Positions 19,944 to 31,042 of a DNA stretch of 64,000 bases are shown here, in pieces. Source of the DNA: Actinomycetota bacterium (GTDB lineage Bacteria; Actinomycetota; Acidimicrobiia; Acidimicrobiales; RAAP-2); contig JAJPJD010000051.1 of NCBI GenBank assembly GCA_021324355.1, positions 16,606-80,605 on the forward strand, read 5' to 3'. The position numbers and the translations under genes were made by a program. A model generated the notes under the pieces. That model was not told the origin of the DNA. It searched no databases and saw only the letters and a list, made by a program, of their open reading frames with translations. Each line of letters starts with the position of its first letter. Positions within the stretch are counted from its first letter, which is position 1.

Positions 19944-20266
19944 GATCCGAGGTGGTCGGGTGCGGGTCTGTGGTTGCAAGTCGAGGCCAGTCGCAGGCGA
20001 AACGACCCACGTAAGGCGACGCTTGGTCGCTGAGCATGGTGCGATTTAGGGGTAAGACCTGCCCGCAGCGTCCGACGGTCGGGCGCTGACGGAGACGGGG
20101 TGACGCGAGCCACCAAGCGGACCGAAGGGCCTGGTGCCGCCGGTCCCGGGCCCGCCAGCCCTGCAGCAGGCGAGTGTGGGGGCAAAGACCAGGTCAGCCG
20201 CACCCGGCCGGCCGCGGTCGCCCGGAACGCCACCGCCAGGGCCCCCAGGTACGATCGAGGGGTCCC
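19944..20266. other. Leader/intergenic region before secA
   Basis: 323 nt with no convincing gene. A TACGAT −10-like hexamer at 20250–20255, 11 nt before the secA ATG, suggests a nearly leaderless secA transcript. The upstream 300 nt are less GC-rich than the coding DNA and contain several short inverted repeats, but nothing I can assign to a known RNA family. Confidence 0.4.
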
Positions 20267-23009
<2,743 letters not shown>

Positions 23010-23023
<14 letters not shown>

Positions 23024-24158
23024 GGCGCCGCCAGCCGAGCGACGCGACCTCCCCGCCGAGCTCACCAGCCTGGAGGACCGCCTTCGCGACGCCCGGGGCT
23101 ACCTCGGGATCGACGCGCTGCGACAGCGCCGTGACGAGCTGGAGGCCGAGGCCGCCCGGCCCGATTTGTGGGACGACCCCGAGCGCGGCCGCATGGTGAC
23201 CACCGAGCTGGGGCGGGTGGTCGACGACCTCGAAGGGTTCGACGCCCTGGGCGGGAGCCTGGAGGAGGCCAAGGTCCTGCTCGAGCTGGTCCAGGAGGCG
23301 GCGGCGGCCGGCTCGCCCGACGCCGGCTTGGAGGCCGAGCTGGCCGAGACGATCGACCGGGTCTCCGAGCGGCTCGGTCGCCTGGAGCTGCAGTCCCTGC
23401 TCTCGGGCGAGTACGACGAGAAGGACGCGGTGGCCGAGGTCCACGCCGGCGCAGGCGGGACCGACGCCCAGGACTGGGCCGAGATGCTGTTGCGGATGTA
23501 CACCCGCTGGGCCGAGCGTCGGGGCTTCGTCGTCGAGATCGACGAGGTGACCGAGGGCAAGGAGGCCGGGCTGCTCTCGGCGACCTTCATCGTGAAGGGC
23601 CGTTTCGCCTTCGGCCTGCTGTCGGCCGAGCGGGGGGTCCACCGGCTGGTCCGGATCTCCCCATTCGACTCCCAGAACCGCCGCCAGACCAGCTTCGCCT
23701 CGCTCGACGTCATCCCGTTCTTAGAAGACCTTTCCGACGAGGTGCAGATCGACGAGAAGGATCTCCGGGTCGACACCTACCGCTCCTCGGGCGCCGGCGG
23801 CCAGCACGTCAACAAGACCGACTCGGCGGTCCGCCTGACCCACCTGCCGACCGGGATCGTTGTGTCGTGTCAGAACGAGCGGAGCCAGCACCAGAACAAG
23901 GCCCGGGCGCTGCAGATCCTGGCGGCGAAGCTGGCCCAGCGCAACCGGGAGGAGCGCCAGGCCGAGCTCGACCAGCTCTCGGGCGACCGCACCGACAACG
24001 CGTGGGGCAACCAGATCCGCTCCTACACCCTGGCCCCGTTCCAGCTGGTGAAGGACGTCCGGACCAAGGTGGAGACCGGCAACGTCGAGGCTGTGCTCGA
24101 CGGCGACATCGACCGGTTCATCGAGGCCGAGCTGCGCCGGCGGCGGGCGATCGCCTGA
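23010..24158 (+). CDS. prfB: Peptide chain release factor 2
   Basis: Recognises UGA/UAA and triggers peptidyl-tRNA hydrolysis. 382 residues. The SPF tripeptide 'anticodon' is in RISPFDSQNRRQTSF, and the catalytic GGQ is in SSGAGGQHVNKTDSAVR. Residues 20–100 form the coiled-coil domain 1. No internal UGA or programmed frameshift is needed, unlike in many bacteria. The ATG at 23010 lies inside the secA 3' end (14-nt overlap). After the stop, short inverted repeats (GGTTGT/ACAACC and GGGAC/GTCCC, about 24188–24223) may be a weak terminator. Confidence 0.96.
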
Positions 24159-24394
24159 GCGCGCCGGGTGTCGCCGTCTCGTAACCAGGTTGTCGAACAA
24201 CCGTCGCTCGGGACGTTGTCCCAGCTCAGGCTAGCGATCGGGGCCGTGGCCGGCCCAGCTGTGGCCCCGCTGGGACCGGGTTCCGGGCGCGCCGCCCGCT
24301 CACTGGCTAGTCTTGGCCGGTCCGATGCTCGTGCCCTGCGTGCCAGACCGTCGGCCGGTGACGTCGGCCCTCAGTCGGTGACGACACCGCTCCC

Positions 24395-25129
24395 ATGATC
24401 CGCTTCGAGAACGTCACCAAGGTCTACAAGAACGGGACGGTCGCCGTTCGCAACCTCTCCCTCGACATCCAGAAGGGCGAGTTCGTCTTCATCGTTGGTC
24501 CCTCTGGGTCGGGGAAGACCACCTGCATCCGCATGCTGCTGCGCGAGGAGCTGCCGGACCGGGGCCGGATCTGGGTGGCTGGTCGGGAGATCATCCAGCT
24601 GCCCAAGTGGCGAGTCCCCTACCTGCGGCGCAACGTCGGCTGCGTGTTCCAGGACTTCCGCCTGCTCCCCAACAAGACCGTCTTCCAGAACGTCGCCTTC
24701 GCCCTCGAGGTGATCGGCCGGCCCAAGAGCGTGGTCGAGACCCAGGTGCCTCAGGTGCTCGAGCTGGTCGGGTTGGCCAAGAAGCGAGACAACCTCCCCG
24801 GTGAGCTCTCTGGCGGCGAGCAGCAGCGGGTAGCGATCGCCCGGGCCTTCGTCAACCGCCCCCTCATCCTGCTGGCCGACGAGCCCACCGGGAACCTCGA
24901 CCCGGGGACGAGCCAGGGGATCATGCGGCTGCTTGACCGGATCAACCGGACCGGGACCACCGTGGTGATCGCCACCCACGACGCTGCCCTGGTCGACTGG
25001 ATGCGCCGCCGGGTGGTCGAGCTCGACCAGGGCATGATCGTGCGGGACCAGGCCCGGGGCGTCTACGGGATCGATGCCAACACCGGACCGGTCCCTCGGA
25101 CCGAGGTCGTGGCCCGCAGGAGCTCCTAG
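24395..25129 (+). CDS. ftsE: Cell division ATP-binding protein FtsE
   Basis: ABC ATPase that with FtsX controls peptidoglycan hydrolases at the septum. 244 residues. Walker [11 protein letters not shown]-loop VFQDFRLL, signature [14 protein letters not shown], Walker [13 protein letters not shown]-loop THD. The C-terminus has a longer tail ([15 protein letters not shown]) than E. coli FtsE, as in other actinobacteria. A TAGTCT hexamer at about 24308–24313 could be the promoter. It runs directly into ftsX, with no gap. Confidence 0.95.
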   Translation: MIRFENVTKVYKNGTVAVRNLSLDIQKGEFVFIVGPSGSGKTTCIRMLLREELPDRGRIWVAGREIIQLPKWRVPYLRRNVGCVFQDFRLLPNKTVFQNVAFALEVIGRPKSVVETQVPQVLELVGLAKKRDNLPGELSGGEQQRVAIARAFVNRPLILLADEPTGNLDPGTSQGIMRLLDRINRTGTTVVIATHDAALVDWMRRRVVELDQGMIVRDQARGVYGIDANTGPVPRTEVVARRSS

Positions 25130-26014
25130 ATGCCGCTGTCGGCGGACTACATCATCCGCGAGACGACGACCAACCTCTGGCGCAACCGCCTGATGACCAT
25201 CGCCGCCGTGCTGACGGTCGCGGTGTCGCTGGCCCTCGTCGGTGCGGCCCTGTTGCTGAAGCAGGGGGCGGCCAATGCCGAGGTCGACTGGCAGCGGGGC
25301 ATCCAGGTCACCGTGTGGATGAAGCCGTCCGCTAGTGCCTCAGAGATCAGCGCGATCCGCTCCGAGCTTGCCCAACTGCCCTATGTGCACGGCTGCACCT
25401 TCTGGAGCCAGCTGCGCGACTACCACGAGGCCTCGAAGCTCCTCCCGCCGTCGGAGTTCTCCGCCTTGACCCCGAGCTCCACCCCGAGCTCCATCCGCTG
25501 CACCCCGAACCAACCGCAGTACGCGACCGCCATCTACGACCGGTTCGTGCACCAGCCCGGCGTCTACGGCGTGGGCTCACCCAACTCGGCCATCCACGCG
25601 ATGGAAGAGACCATCACCATCCTCCAGTGGGTCTTCGTGTCCGTTGCCCTGGTGCTCCTGCTCTCGGCCGGGGTGCTCATCTTGAACACCATCCGGATGG
25701 CCATCTTCGCCCGGCGGCGAGAGGTGTCGGTGATGAAGCTGGTGGGCGCGACCAACTGGTTCATCCGCCTGCCCTTCATGTCCGAAGGGCTGATCCAGGG
25801 ACTGGTGGGCTCGGCGGTCGCAGCGGCAGTGGTCCTGGGCCTCCACGAGCTGCTGGACAGCCTGGCCAACCCCAATCAGCCGGGCTCGGTGCTGTCCCAG
25901 ATGCGCTTGACCGGCTGGCAGCTGGTGGGCACCGACGTGGTGGTGGTGGTGATCGGGGTGCTCATCGGCTCAGTCGGCTCGGCCATCGCGATCCGGCGGT
26001 TCCTCGACGTCTGA
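25130..26014 (+). CDS. ftsX: Cell division membrane protein FtsX
   Basis: Permease-like partner of FtsE that transmits ATP-driven changes to extracytoplasmic peptidoglycan hydrolases or their activators. 294 residues. TM1 at about 22–45 is followed by an extracytoplasmic domain of about 120 residues (proline/serine-rich around LTPSSTPSSIRCTP, two cysteines). Three further TMs follow at about 165–190, 222–245 and 262–285, with the FtsX-family loop RREVSVMKLVGATNWFIRLPF between TM2 and TM3. ATG immediately after the ftsE stop, with AGGAG upstream. smpB, which often follows, is absent. Confidence 0.94.
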   Translation: MPLSADYIIRETTTNLWRNRLMTIAAVLTVAVSLALVGAALLLKQGAANAEVDWQRGIQVTVWMKPSASASEISAIRSELAQLPYVHGCTFWSQLRDYHEASKLLPPSEFSALTPSSTPSSIRCTPNQPQYATAIYDRFVHQPGVYGVGSPNSAIHAMEETITILQWVFVSVALVLLLSAGVLILNTIRMAIFARRREVSVMKLVGATNWFIRLPFMSEGLIQGLVGSAVAAAVVLGLHELLDSLANPNQPGSVLSQMRLTGWQLVGTDVVVVVIGVLIGSVGSAIAIRRFLDV

Positions 26015-26201
26015 GCGAGCGGCGCGGCGACCGGCTTCTGTCGGCCCTGGCAGCAGCGCCCCACCATCCCTGATCGGCGCGAGCCCACGCCCTAGCGTGT
26101 AGAGGAGACCATTCCGAGGGGACGCGGCACCCGCGGTCCTCGTGACCGGATCGGCGTCCGGCCGGCTGCATGCTCCATCGTCGGTTCTGAGAGAGAGGAA
26201 C

Positions 26202-28412
26202 ATGGTGAGATCACGGCACTTCGGCATCCGCAGGGTGATCGGGGTCGCGGCGGCAAGCCTTCTCGCCGCCGGGACCGCGGCGCTGGTCGGGCCAGGGCTG
26301 GCCGGCGCGGTCAATCCCGACATCTCAACCTTCGCGATCAGCCCGACGACCCCAGCCGTCGTCGCCCAGGGCCAGAGCGCGGTCGCGGTGCCGAGCGAGA
26401 CCTTCACCTTGGTCAACGACTTCACCCTGGGCGCCACCATCACCTTCACCCTGGCCCCCAATGGCGCCACCGCCAACTGCAAGACCGGCACCACCGACTA
26501 CGTCGCGTTCGCGGCCACCCCGACCGTCACCGCCACCGGGGCGCCGTCGACCGACACCGTGCCCAAGATCGCCGTCTCGGTCGGACCCAACACCGCCAAC
26601 GACGGCGCCTGCGGCAGCACATTGAACGACGTGCTCACCCTCACCTTCCAGAACAGCGCCTCGCCCTCCAACGCCGACACGTGGACCGTCACCATCTCGG
26701 GCATTGCCTACAACGTCGGGTCCACCACCACCACCGGCCTAGTGAGCCTGACCGATTCGACGACGCTCACCAATGGCACGTCCAGCGCCACCGCGGCGTC
26801 GAACGCAACCGTGGCGAGCCCTGTCAAGGCCGGCGCCACCGGCAACAGCCCGCAGGCCACCGTCACCGTCAACACCACCGGCTCGGCCAGCAACATCGTG
26901 GTCACCGAGTCGAGCGCCGGCGCGGTGTCCGGGTCGATCTGCGTCACCCCAATCACCGCTGAGACCTCGTTCAGCTTCTCCGGTTCGCCCACGACCACCG
27001 CCAGCCCGACCGGGACCGGGGCCGGCACGGCCAGCGCGACTGCCCTCAGCGGTGGCTCGATCCTGGTGACCGTGACCGCTTCGACCTCGGTCGCCACCAC
27101 CTACACCATCAGCGGGATCTCGGTGACCGACGGGGCTGCCTCGGGCCCGGCCGCGGCGGTGGTGACCACCGGGGGGGCCAGCTGCGCGGCCGATCTCAGC
27201 GTCGTCTCGACCTCGGTCCCGGTGTTCAACTCGGCACCAAAGCTCAATCCGGCGATCGCCGGGCCGGACATCGACGCCACCGCCATCGCCGAGCTGGAGG
27301 CGGCCTACCCGATCAACGGGGGGGCGGGCTGCGTGCCCAGCCACACGGTCGTGCTGGCGACCGATCAGAACTTCCCTGACGCGCTGTCGGCCAGCTACCT
27401 GGCCGGCTACCTCGGCACCGGCCTCCTCCTCACTCCGACGGCCCAGCTGTCCAACGAGACCCAGGCGGCCCTGCAGGCCGAGGGGATCACCACCGTGTAC
27501 GTGGTCGGCGGCCCGCTGGCGGTGAGCCAGAACACCATCAACGAGATCACCGCCACCCCGGCCTTCACCTGCGGCGGCCCCGGCGTCGGACACACCACTG
27601 GGGGGAACATCTCGGTGACCGGGCCGATCTTCGGCCAGACCCAGTACGACACCTCCGAGCAGATTGCCGCCACCCCGCCGTCGTCGTATGTGGGGACCAT
27701 CGACCTGGCCGGTGCCTACGCCAACCAGTACAACGACACGACCGGGAACGACTCGAGCGCCCCGGAGGCGGCTGGTGCCCTCAGGACCGCGATCGTGGCC
27801 TCGGGAGCCAACTTCCCCGACGCCTCCTCCGCCAGCGTCATGGCCTACCACGACAAGTTCCCGCTGGTGCTGACCGATCCGAACAGTCTGTCGACTCAGG
27901 CTGCCTCGACCCTCTCGGCTCTCGGCATCCAGCAGGTGATCGTCCTGGGCGGGCCGCTTGCGGTCTCCAACGCCGACGTGAGCTCGATCATGGGCATGGG
28001 GATCTCGGTGATCCGGGTTGCCGGCCAGGACGCGACCGACACCGCGATCCAGCTGGCCTCCTTAGAGCTGAACCAGCAGGGGACCACGTTCTCGGGCCTG
28101 GGCTGGGGCGCGCCAGGTACGTGGAACAACACCGTGCTGGTGGCCAGGGGTGACTTCTACTCCGACGCCCTGGCTGGCAGCGTGCTGGCCGCGATCCACG
28201 CCACCCCGCTGTTGTTGACCGAGAACCCGAGCACGCTCGGCGCGTACCTGCCGGGCTTCCTCAACGCCGGCGGGAGCGCGGGCGGGATCGACGGCTTGAA
28301 CGCGGTGGTCGGCTCGAGCGGCAACATCCAGACGGTCCAACCGCTGGGTGGGCCGCTGGCGCTCAACGCCAGCACCCTGTCGTCGGTGGTAGTCGACGTG
28401 GCTGATGGCTGA
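26202..28412 (+). CDS. Exported protein with cell-wall-binding repeat 2 domains
   Basis: Predicted secreted or surface protein, 736 residues. The signal peptide is MVRSRHFGIRR followed by a hydrophobic core, with likely cleavage after LAGA around residue 35. Residues 40–340 are Thr/Ser/Ala-rich and beta-like with internal repetition. Residues 370–736 contain three units resembling CWB2 (cell-wall-binding repeat 2): VLATDQNFPDALSA…VYVVGGPLAVS, AIVASGANFPDASSA…VIVLGGPLAVS, and VLVARGDFYSDALAG…VQPLGGPLAL. In Clostridioides these anchor proteins to wall polymers. The ATG follows GAGAGAGGAA; TAGCGT at 26093–26098 may be its −10, giving a leader of about 97 nt. A 15-bp hairpin ends the unit. Confidence 0.85.
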   Translation: MVRSRHFGIRRVIGVAAASLLAAGTAALVGPGLAGAVNPDISTFAISPTTPAVVAQGQSAVAVPSETFTLVNDFTLGATITFTLAPNGATANCKTGTTDYVAFAATPTVTATGAPSTDTVPKIAVSVGPNTANDGACGSTLNDVLTLTFQNSASPSNADTWTVTISGIAYNVGSTTTTGLVSLTDSTTLTNGTSSATAASNATVASPVKAGATGNSPQATVTVNTTGSASNIVVTESSAGAVSGSICVTPITAETSFSFSGSPTTTASPTGTGAGTASATALSGGSILVTVTASTSVATTYTISGISVTDGAASGPAAAVVTTGGASCAADLSVVSTSVPVFNSAPKLNPAIAGPDIDATAIAELEAAYPINGGAGCVPSHTVVLATDQNFPDALSASYLAGYLGTGLLLTPTAQLSNETQAALQAEGITTVYVVGGPLAVSQNTINEITATPAFTCGGPGVGHTTGGNISVTGPIFGQTQYDTSEQIAATPPSSYVGTIDLAGAYANQYNDTTGNDSSAPEAAGALRTAIVASGANFPDASSASVMAYHDKFPLVLTDPNSLSTQAASTLSALGIQQVIVLGGPLAVSNADVSSIMGMGISVIRVAGQDATDTAIQLASLELNQQGTTFSGLGWGAPGTWNNTVLVARGDFYSDALAGSVLAAIHATPLLLTENPSTLGAYLPGFLNAGGSAGGIDGLNAVVGSSGNIQTVQPLGGPLALNASTLSSVVVDVADG

Positions 28413-28444
28413 GCACCGCGCACTGTTGCTGCGCAGTTGATCGA

Positions 28445-28477
28445 GCGTCACGGGGGCCCACAGGGCCCCCGTGACGC
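28445..28477 (+). terminator. 15-bp perfect hairpin, probable terminator
   Basis: Left arm GCGTCACGGGGGCCC (28445–28459), loop ACA, and a perfectly complementary right arm (28463–28477), 32 nt after the stop of the cell-wall-binding protein. There is no T-tract, which is usual in high-GC actinobacteria. Confidence 0.75.
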
Positions 28478-28694
28478 GTCAGTGGTTTCCGTGCCGGTCC
28501 GTGCTCGGTGGTCAGCCGGCAATGCTGCTGTGCCTGTCGCCGATGGGTCCGTGGACTGGTGCGAGCGATGCCAATGGGAGGTGGTGGTGGTCTTTCCCTC
28601 CCTCGCGGTCCTTCGACCGTAGGGCCCGATCGGTGGCGGTGCCCAGCCAGGCCGCACGCAGCTGGTGCGACACCGCAGCGGACCAGGCGGGCGA

Positions 28695-28714
28695 GCGCCG
28701 GCTGTCGCCGGCGC
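28695..28714 (-). terminator. Hairpin downstream of dienelactone hydrolase gene
   Basis: GCGCCGGC/GCCGGCGC, 8 bp with loop TGTC, located 43 nt past the minus-strand stop at 28758. Possible terminator without U-tract. Confidence 0.4.
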
Positions 28715-28757
28715 ACAACTGTTCAGGCCCGCCCGGTGTTGAGCATCGCCGCCTGGG

Positions 28758-29504
28758 TCAGGTGGCCAGCCCCTTGGCCAGCATCGCCAGGGCCTGGTCG
28801 TAGGAGCGGGTTGCGGCTGCGTCGTGGTAGGCGGGACCGGGGACCGCGAACCCGTGATCGGCACCGGCGTGGACCTCGGCCAGCCCGCGGTCACCGAGCT
28901 TGCCGACCGCTTCGATGAGGGGCTTGTGCATCTCTGCCGACTGCATCTTGTCCTCGGCCCCGATCCCCACGTACAGGTAGCCACCGAAGTTCTCGACGAC
29001 GTGGTGGGGCGAGTCCGGGTCATCGGTCACGCAGAACGACGGGTGCAAGAGGATCCCGACCCTGAAGGTGTCGGGATGGGCACCGATGATCCGCAGCACC
29101 GAGCGGGCCCCGATGCAGTACCCGATGCACCCCATGGGACCCCCTCGGGCGGCACTGTCCTGCGGCAGGTATGCCAGGACGGCCTGGACGTCTCGCTCCA
29201 CATGCTCGTCGGTGGTCCCGTTGAAGATCTGCATCATGCGCTCGCGTTCGGCGGGGTCGGCGTCGGGAGCGGCCACCCGCCGCATGTCGAGCACGAGGAA
29301 CCGGCCGAATCGGTGGTAGCGGTCGGGAGCGATGACGTAGTAGCCCTCGCGGCTGATCCGCTCGATGGCCTCTTTGGACCCCTCGTCCAGCCCTGGTCCG
29401 TGGTGGAAGAACAGGACGACCGGGAAGGGACCGGGACCATCGGGGTGGCTCACCACCACGCCCATCTCTCCGTCGTCGGTCATGATCGTGCGGACGTCGT
29501 TCAC
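28758..29504 (-). CDS. Dienelactone hydrolase family protein
   Basis: Alpha/beta hydrolase, 248 residues. It has a cysteine nucleophile in GYCIGARSV, aspartate in GIGAEDKMQS and histidine in AGADHGFAVPG, the Cys–Asp–His triad of the dienelactone hydrolase family. HHGPGLDEG lies near the oxyanion-hole strand. Native substrate unknown; such proteins also hydrolyse other esters or lactones. The GTG at 29504 is preceded by AGGGGG. The frame extends far upstream without a stop, but that sequence is low-complexity and overlaps msrB. Confidence 0.88.
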   Translation of the reverse strand: MNDVRTIMTDDGEMGVVVSHPDGPGPFPVVLFFHHGPGLDEGSKEAIERISREGYYVIAPDRYHRFGRFLVLDMRRVAAPDADPAERERMMQIFNGTTDEHVERDVQAVLAYLPQDSAARGGPMGCIGYCIGARSVLRIIGAHPDTFRVGILLHPSFCVTDDPDSPHHVVENFGGYLYVGIGAEDKMQSAEMHKPLIEAVGKLGDRGLAEVHAGADHGFAVPGPAYHDAAATRSYDQALAMLAKGLAT

Positions 29505-29727
29505 TGTGCACCCCCTGGTCGCTTCTCGACGCACCGTACCGGACGCCGCGCGCACCTTGTTCGCGGGCGCGCTGTTGGCAGGATGCAGTGGCTCGAGACC
29601 CAGAGGGGACCCCCCACCCCGCCGAGCGCGTCGCCACCGGGTGGTCGGACCCGGTGGGACACCGGGGTGCCAAGCGGGGCTGCTGGGACCCTTCCGTCGT
29701 CGACCCGGGGGTGGCGCAGTTCCGGAC

Positions 29728-30135
29728 CTAGCGGGTCTCGCCCTCCGGGATGAACTCGAGGGCCAGGGAGTTGACGCAGTAGCGCAGGTGAGTCTCGGTG
29801 GGGCCGTCGTCGAAGAGGTGGCCGAGGTGCCCACCGCAGCGGGCGCAGCGGATCTCGGTGCGCCGCATGCCGAACGACAGGTCCAGGTGCTCCTCGATCG
29901 TCCCGTCGCGAATCGCCCGGTCGAAGCTCGGCCATCCTGACCCTGAGTCGAACTTGTGCTCGGTCGAGAAGAGCTCGGCCCCGCACCCGGCACAGTGGAA
30001 CACCCCCTCGGTGTCCACGTGCAGGAGCTTGCCTGACCAGGCCGGCTCGGTCGCGCTCTGGCGCAGGACGGCGAACCGTTCTGGGCTCAGCCGCTCCTTC
30101 CACTCCTCATCGGTCAACTCGACGTCACGGGCCAT
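29728..30135 (-). CDS. msrB: Peptide-methionine (R)-S-oxide reductase
   Basis: Repairs R-methionine sulfoxide in oxidised proteins, using thioredoxin. 135 residues. Structural zinc ligands are CAGC and CARC. GSGWPSF is the substrate loop, in which the resolving cysteine seen in some MsrBs is Ser. The catalytic cysteine is in LRYCVNS, followed by LALEFIP. The ATG at 30133–30135 begins the usual WKERLSPERFAVLR N-terminal region. No msrA next to it. It lies 223 nt upstream (in the transcription sense) of the dienelactone hydrolase gene. Confidence 0.94.
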   Translation of the reverse strand: MARDVELTDEEWKERLSPERFAVLRQSATEPAWSGKLLHVDTEGVFHCAGCGAELFSTEHKFDSGSGWPSFDRAIRDGTIEEHLDLSFGMRRTEIRCARCGGHLGHLFDDGPTETHLRYCVNSLALEFIPEGETR

Positions 30136-30277
30136 CCGACACCGTCCTTCAGCTCGTGGTGTTGCAGGGTGCTGGCTCTCTCCCTCCGGACGGTATCGCC
30201 CCGGCGTCGTCGTCGTGTCCGGGGAGCGGACCAGGCCATTGACCAGGGGCGTTGCGGCGCTGGCTAGCGTGGTGGGG

Positions 30278-31021
30278 GTGAGAGGCGTGGTCCTGGCAGG
30301 CGGGAGCGGCACCCGGTTGCTCCCGCTGACCCGCATCACCAACAAGCATCTCCTGCCCATCTACGACCGGCCGATGAGCCAGTGGGCGATCGAGGCGGTG
30401 GTGAAGGCCGGGATCACCGAGGTGATGCTGGTGACCGGCGGGGCGCATGCCGGGGAGTTCCTCCGGCTGCTCGGGAACGGACGGGACGTCGGTCTCGACC
30501 TGCTCACCTACGGCTACCAGGAGCGCGAGGCGGGGGTGGCTGACGCGCTGGCGCTGGCCGAGCCGTTCGCCAACGGGGAGCCGGTGCTGGTGATGCTGGC
30601 CGACAACATCATCGAGCGCTCGATCGCCCCCACGGTCCGAGCCTTCGCCGCGGACCCGGTGGGGGCCCGGATTCTCCTCAGCCCGGTCGAGGAGCTCGAC
30701 CACCTGCGCAACCTGGGCGTGGCCGAGCTCGACGAGGACCAGCGGGTGATCCGGGTGGTGGAGAAGCCCGAGGACCCGCCGAGCCGCTACGCAGTCACCG
30801 GCGTCTACTGCTACGACGCCTCGGTGTTCTCGGTCATCCAGACGCTCTCCCCCTCGGCCCGTGGCGAGCTCGAGATCGCGGACGTGAACAACCACTACGC
30901 CCGGCTCGGGCAGCTCCGATACGACGTGCTCGAGGGGTTCTGGGGGGATGCCGGCGAGTCGATCGACGTCTACTACGCGGTCAACGACTTCGTCCGGGCG
31001 CACGGCGCCAACAAGGGCTGA
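30278..31021 (+). CDS. rfbA: Glucose-1-phosphate thymidylyltransferase
   Basis: First step of dTDP-L-rhamnose synthesis: dTTP + glucose-1-phosphate to dTDP-glucose. 247 residues. LAGGSGTRLLPLT is the nucleotidyltransferase signature, with NKHLLPIYDRPM, VMLADNI (catalytic Asp region), VEKPEDPPSRYAVTGVYCYD and the C-terminal FWGDAGES. It is shorter than the 290-residue tetrameric RmlA and resembles the short RmlA-like forms of actinobacteria. The GTG at 30278 lies 7 nt from TAGCGT (30265–30270). Separated from rfbB/rfbD by about 10 kb. Confidence 0.9.
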   Translation: MRGVVLAGGSGTRLLPLTRITNKHLLPIYDRPMSQWAIEAVVKAGITEVMLVTGGAHAGEFLRLLGNGRDVGLDLLTYGYQEREAGVADALALAEPFANGEPVLVMLADNIIERSIAPTVRAFAADPVGARILLSPVEELDHLRNLGVAELDEDQRVIRVVEKPEDPPSRYAVTGVYCYDASVFSVIQTLSPSARGELEIADVNNHYARLGQLRYDVLEGFWGDAGESIDVYYAVNDFVRAHGANKG

Positions 31022-31042
31022 GGCCCGGGCGTCGCCCAGCAA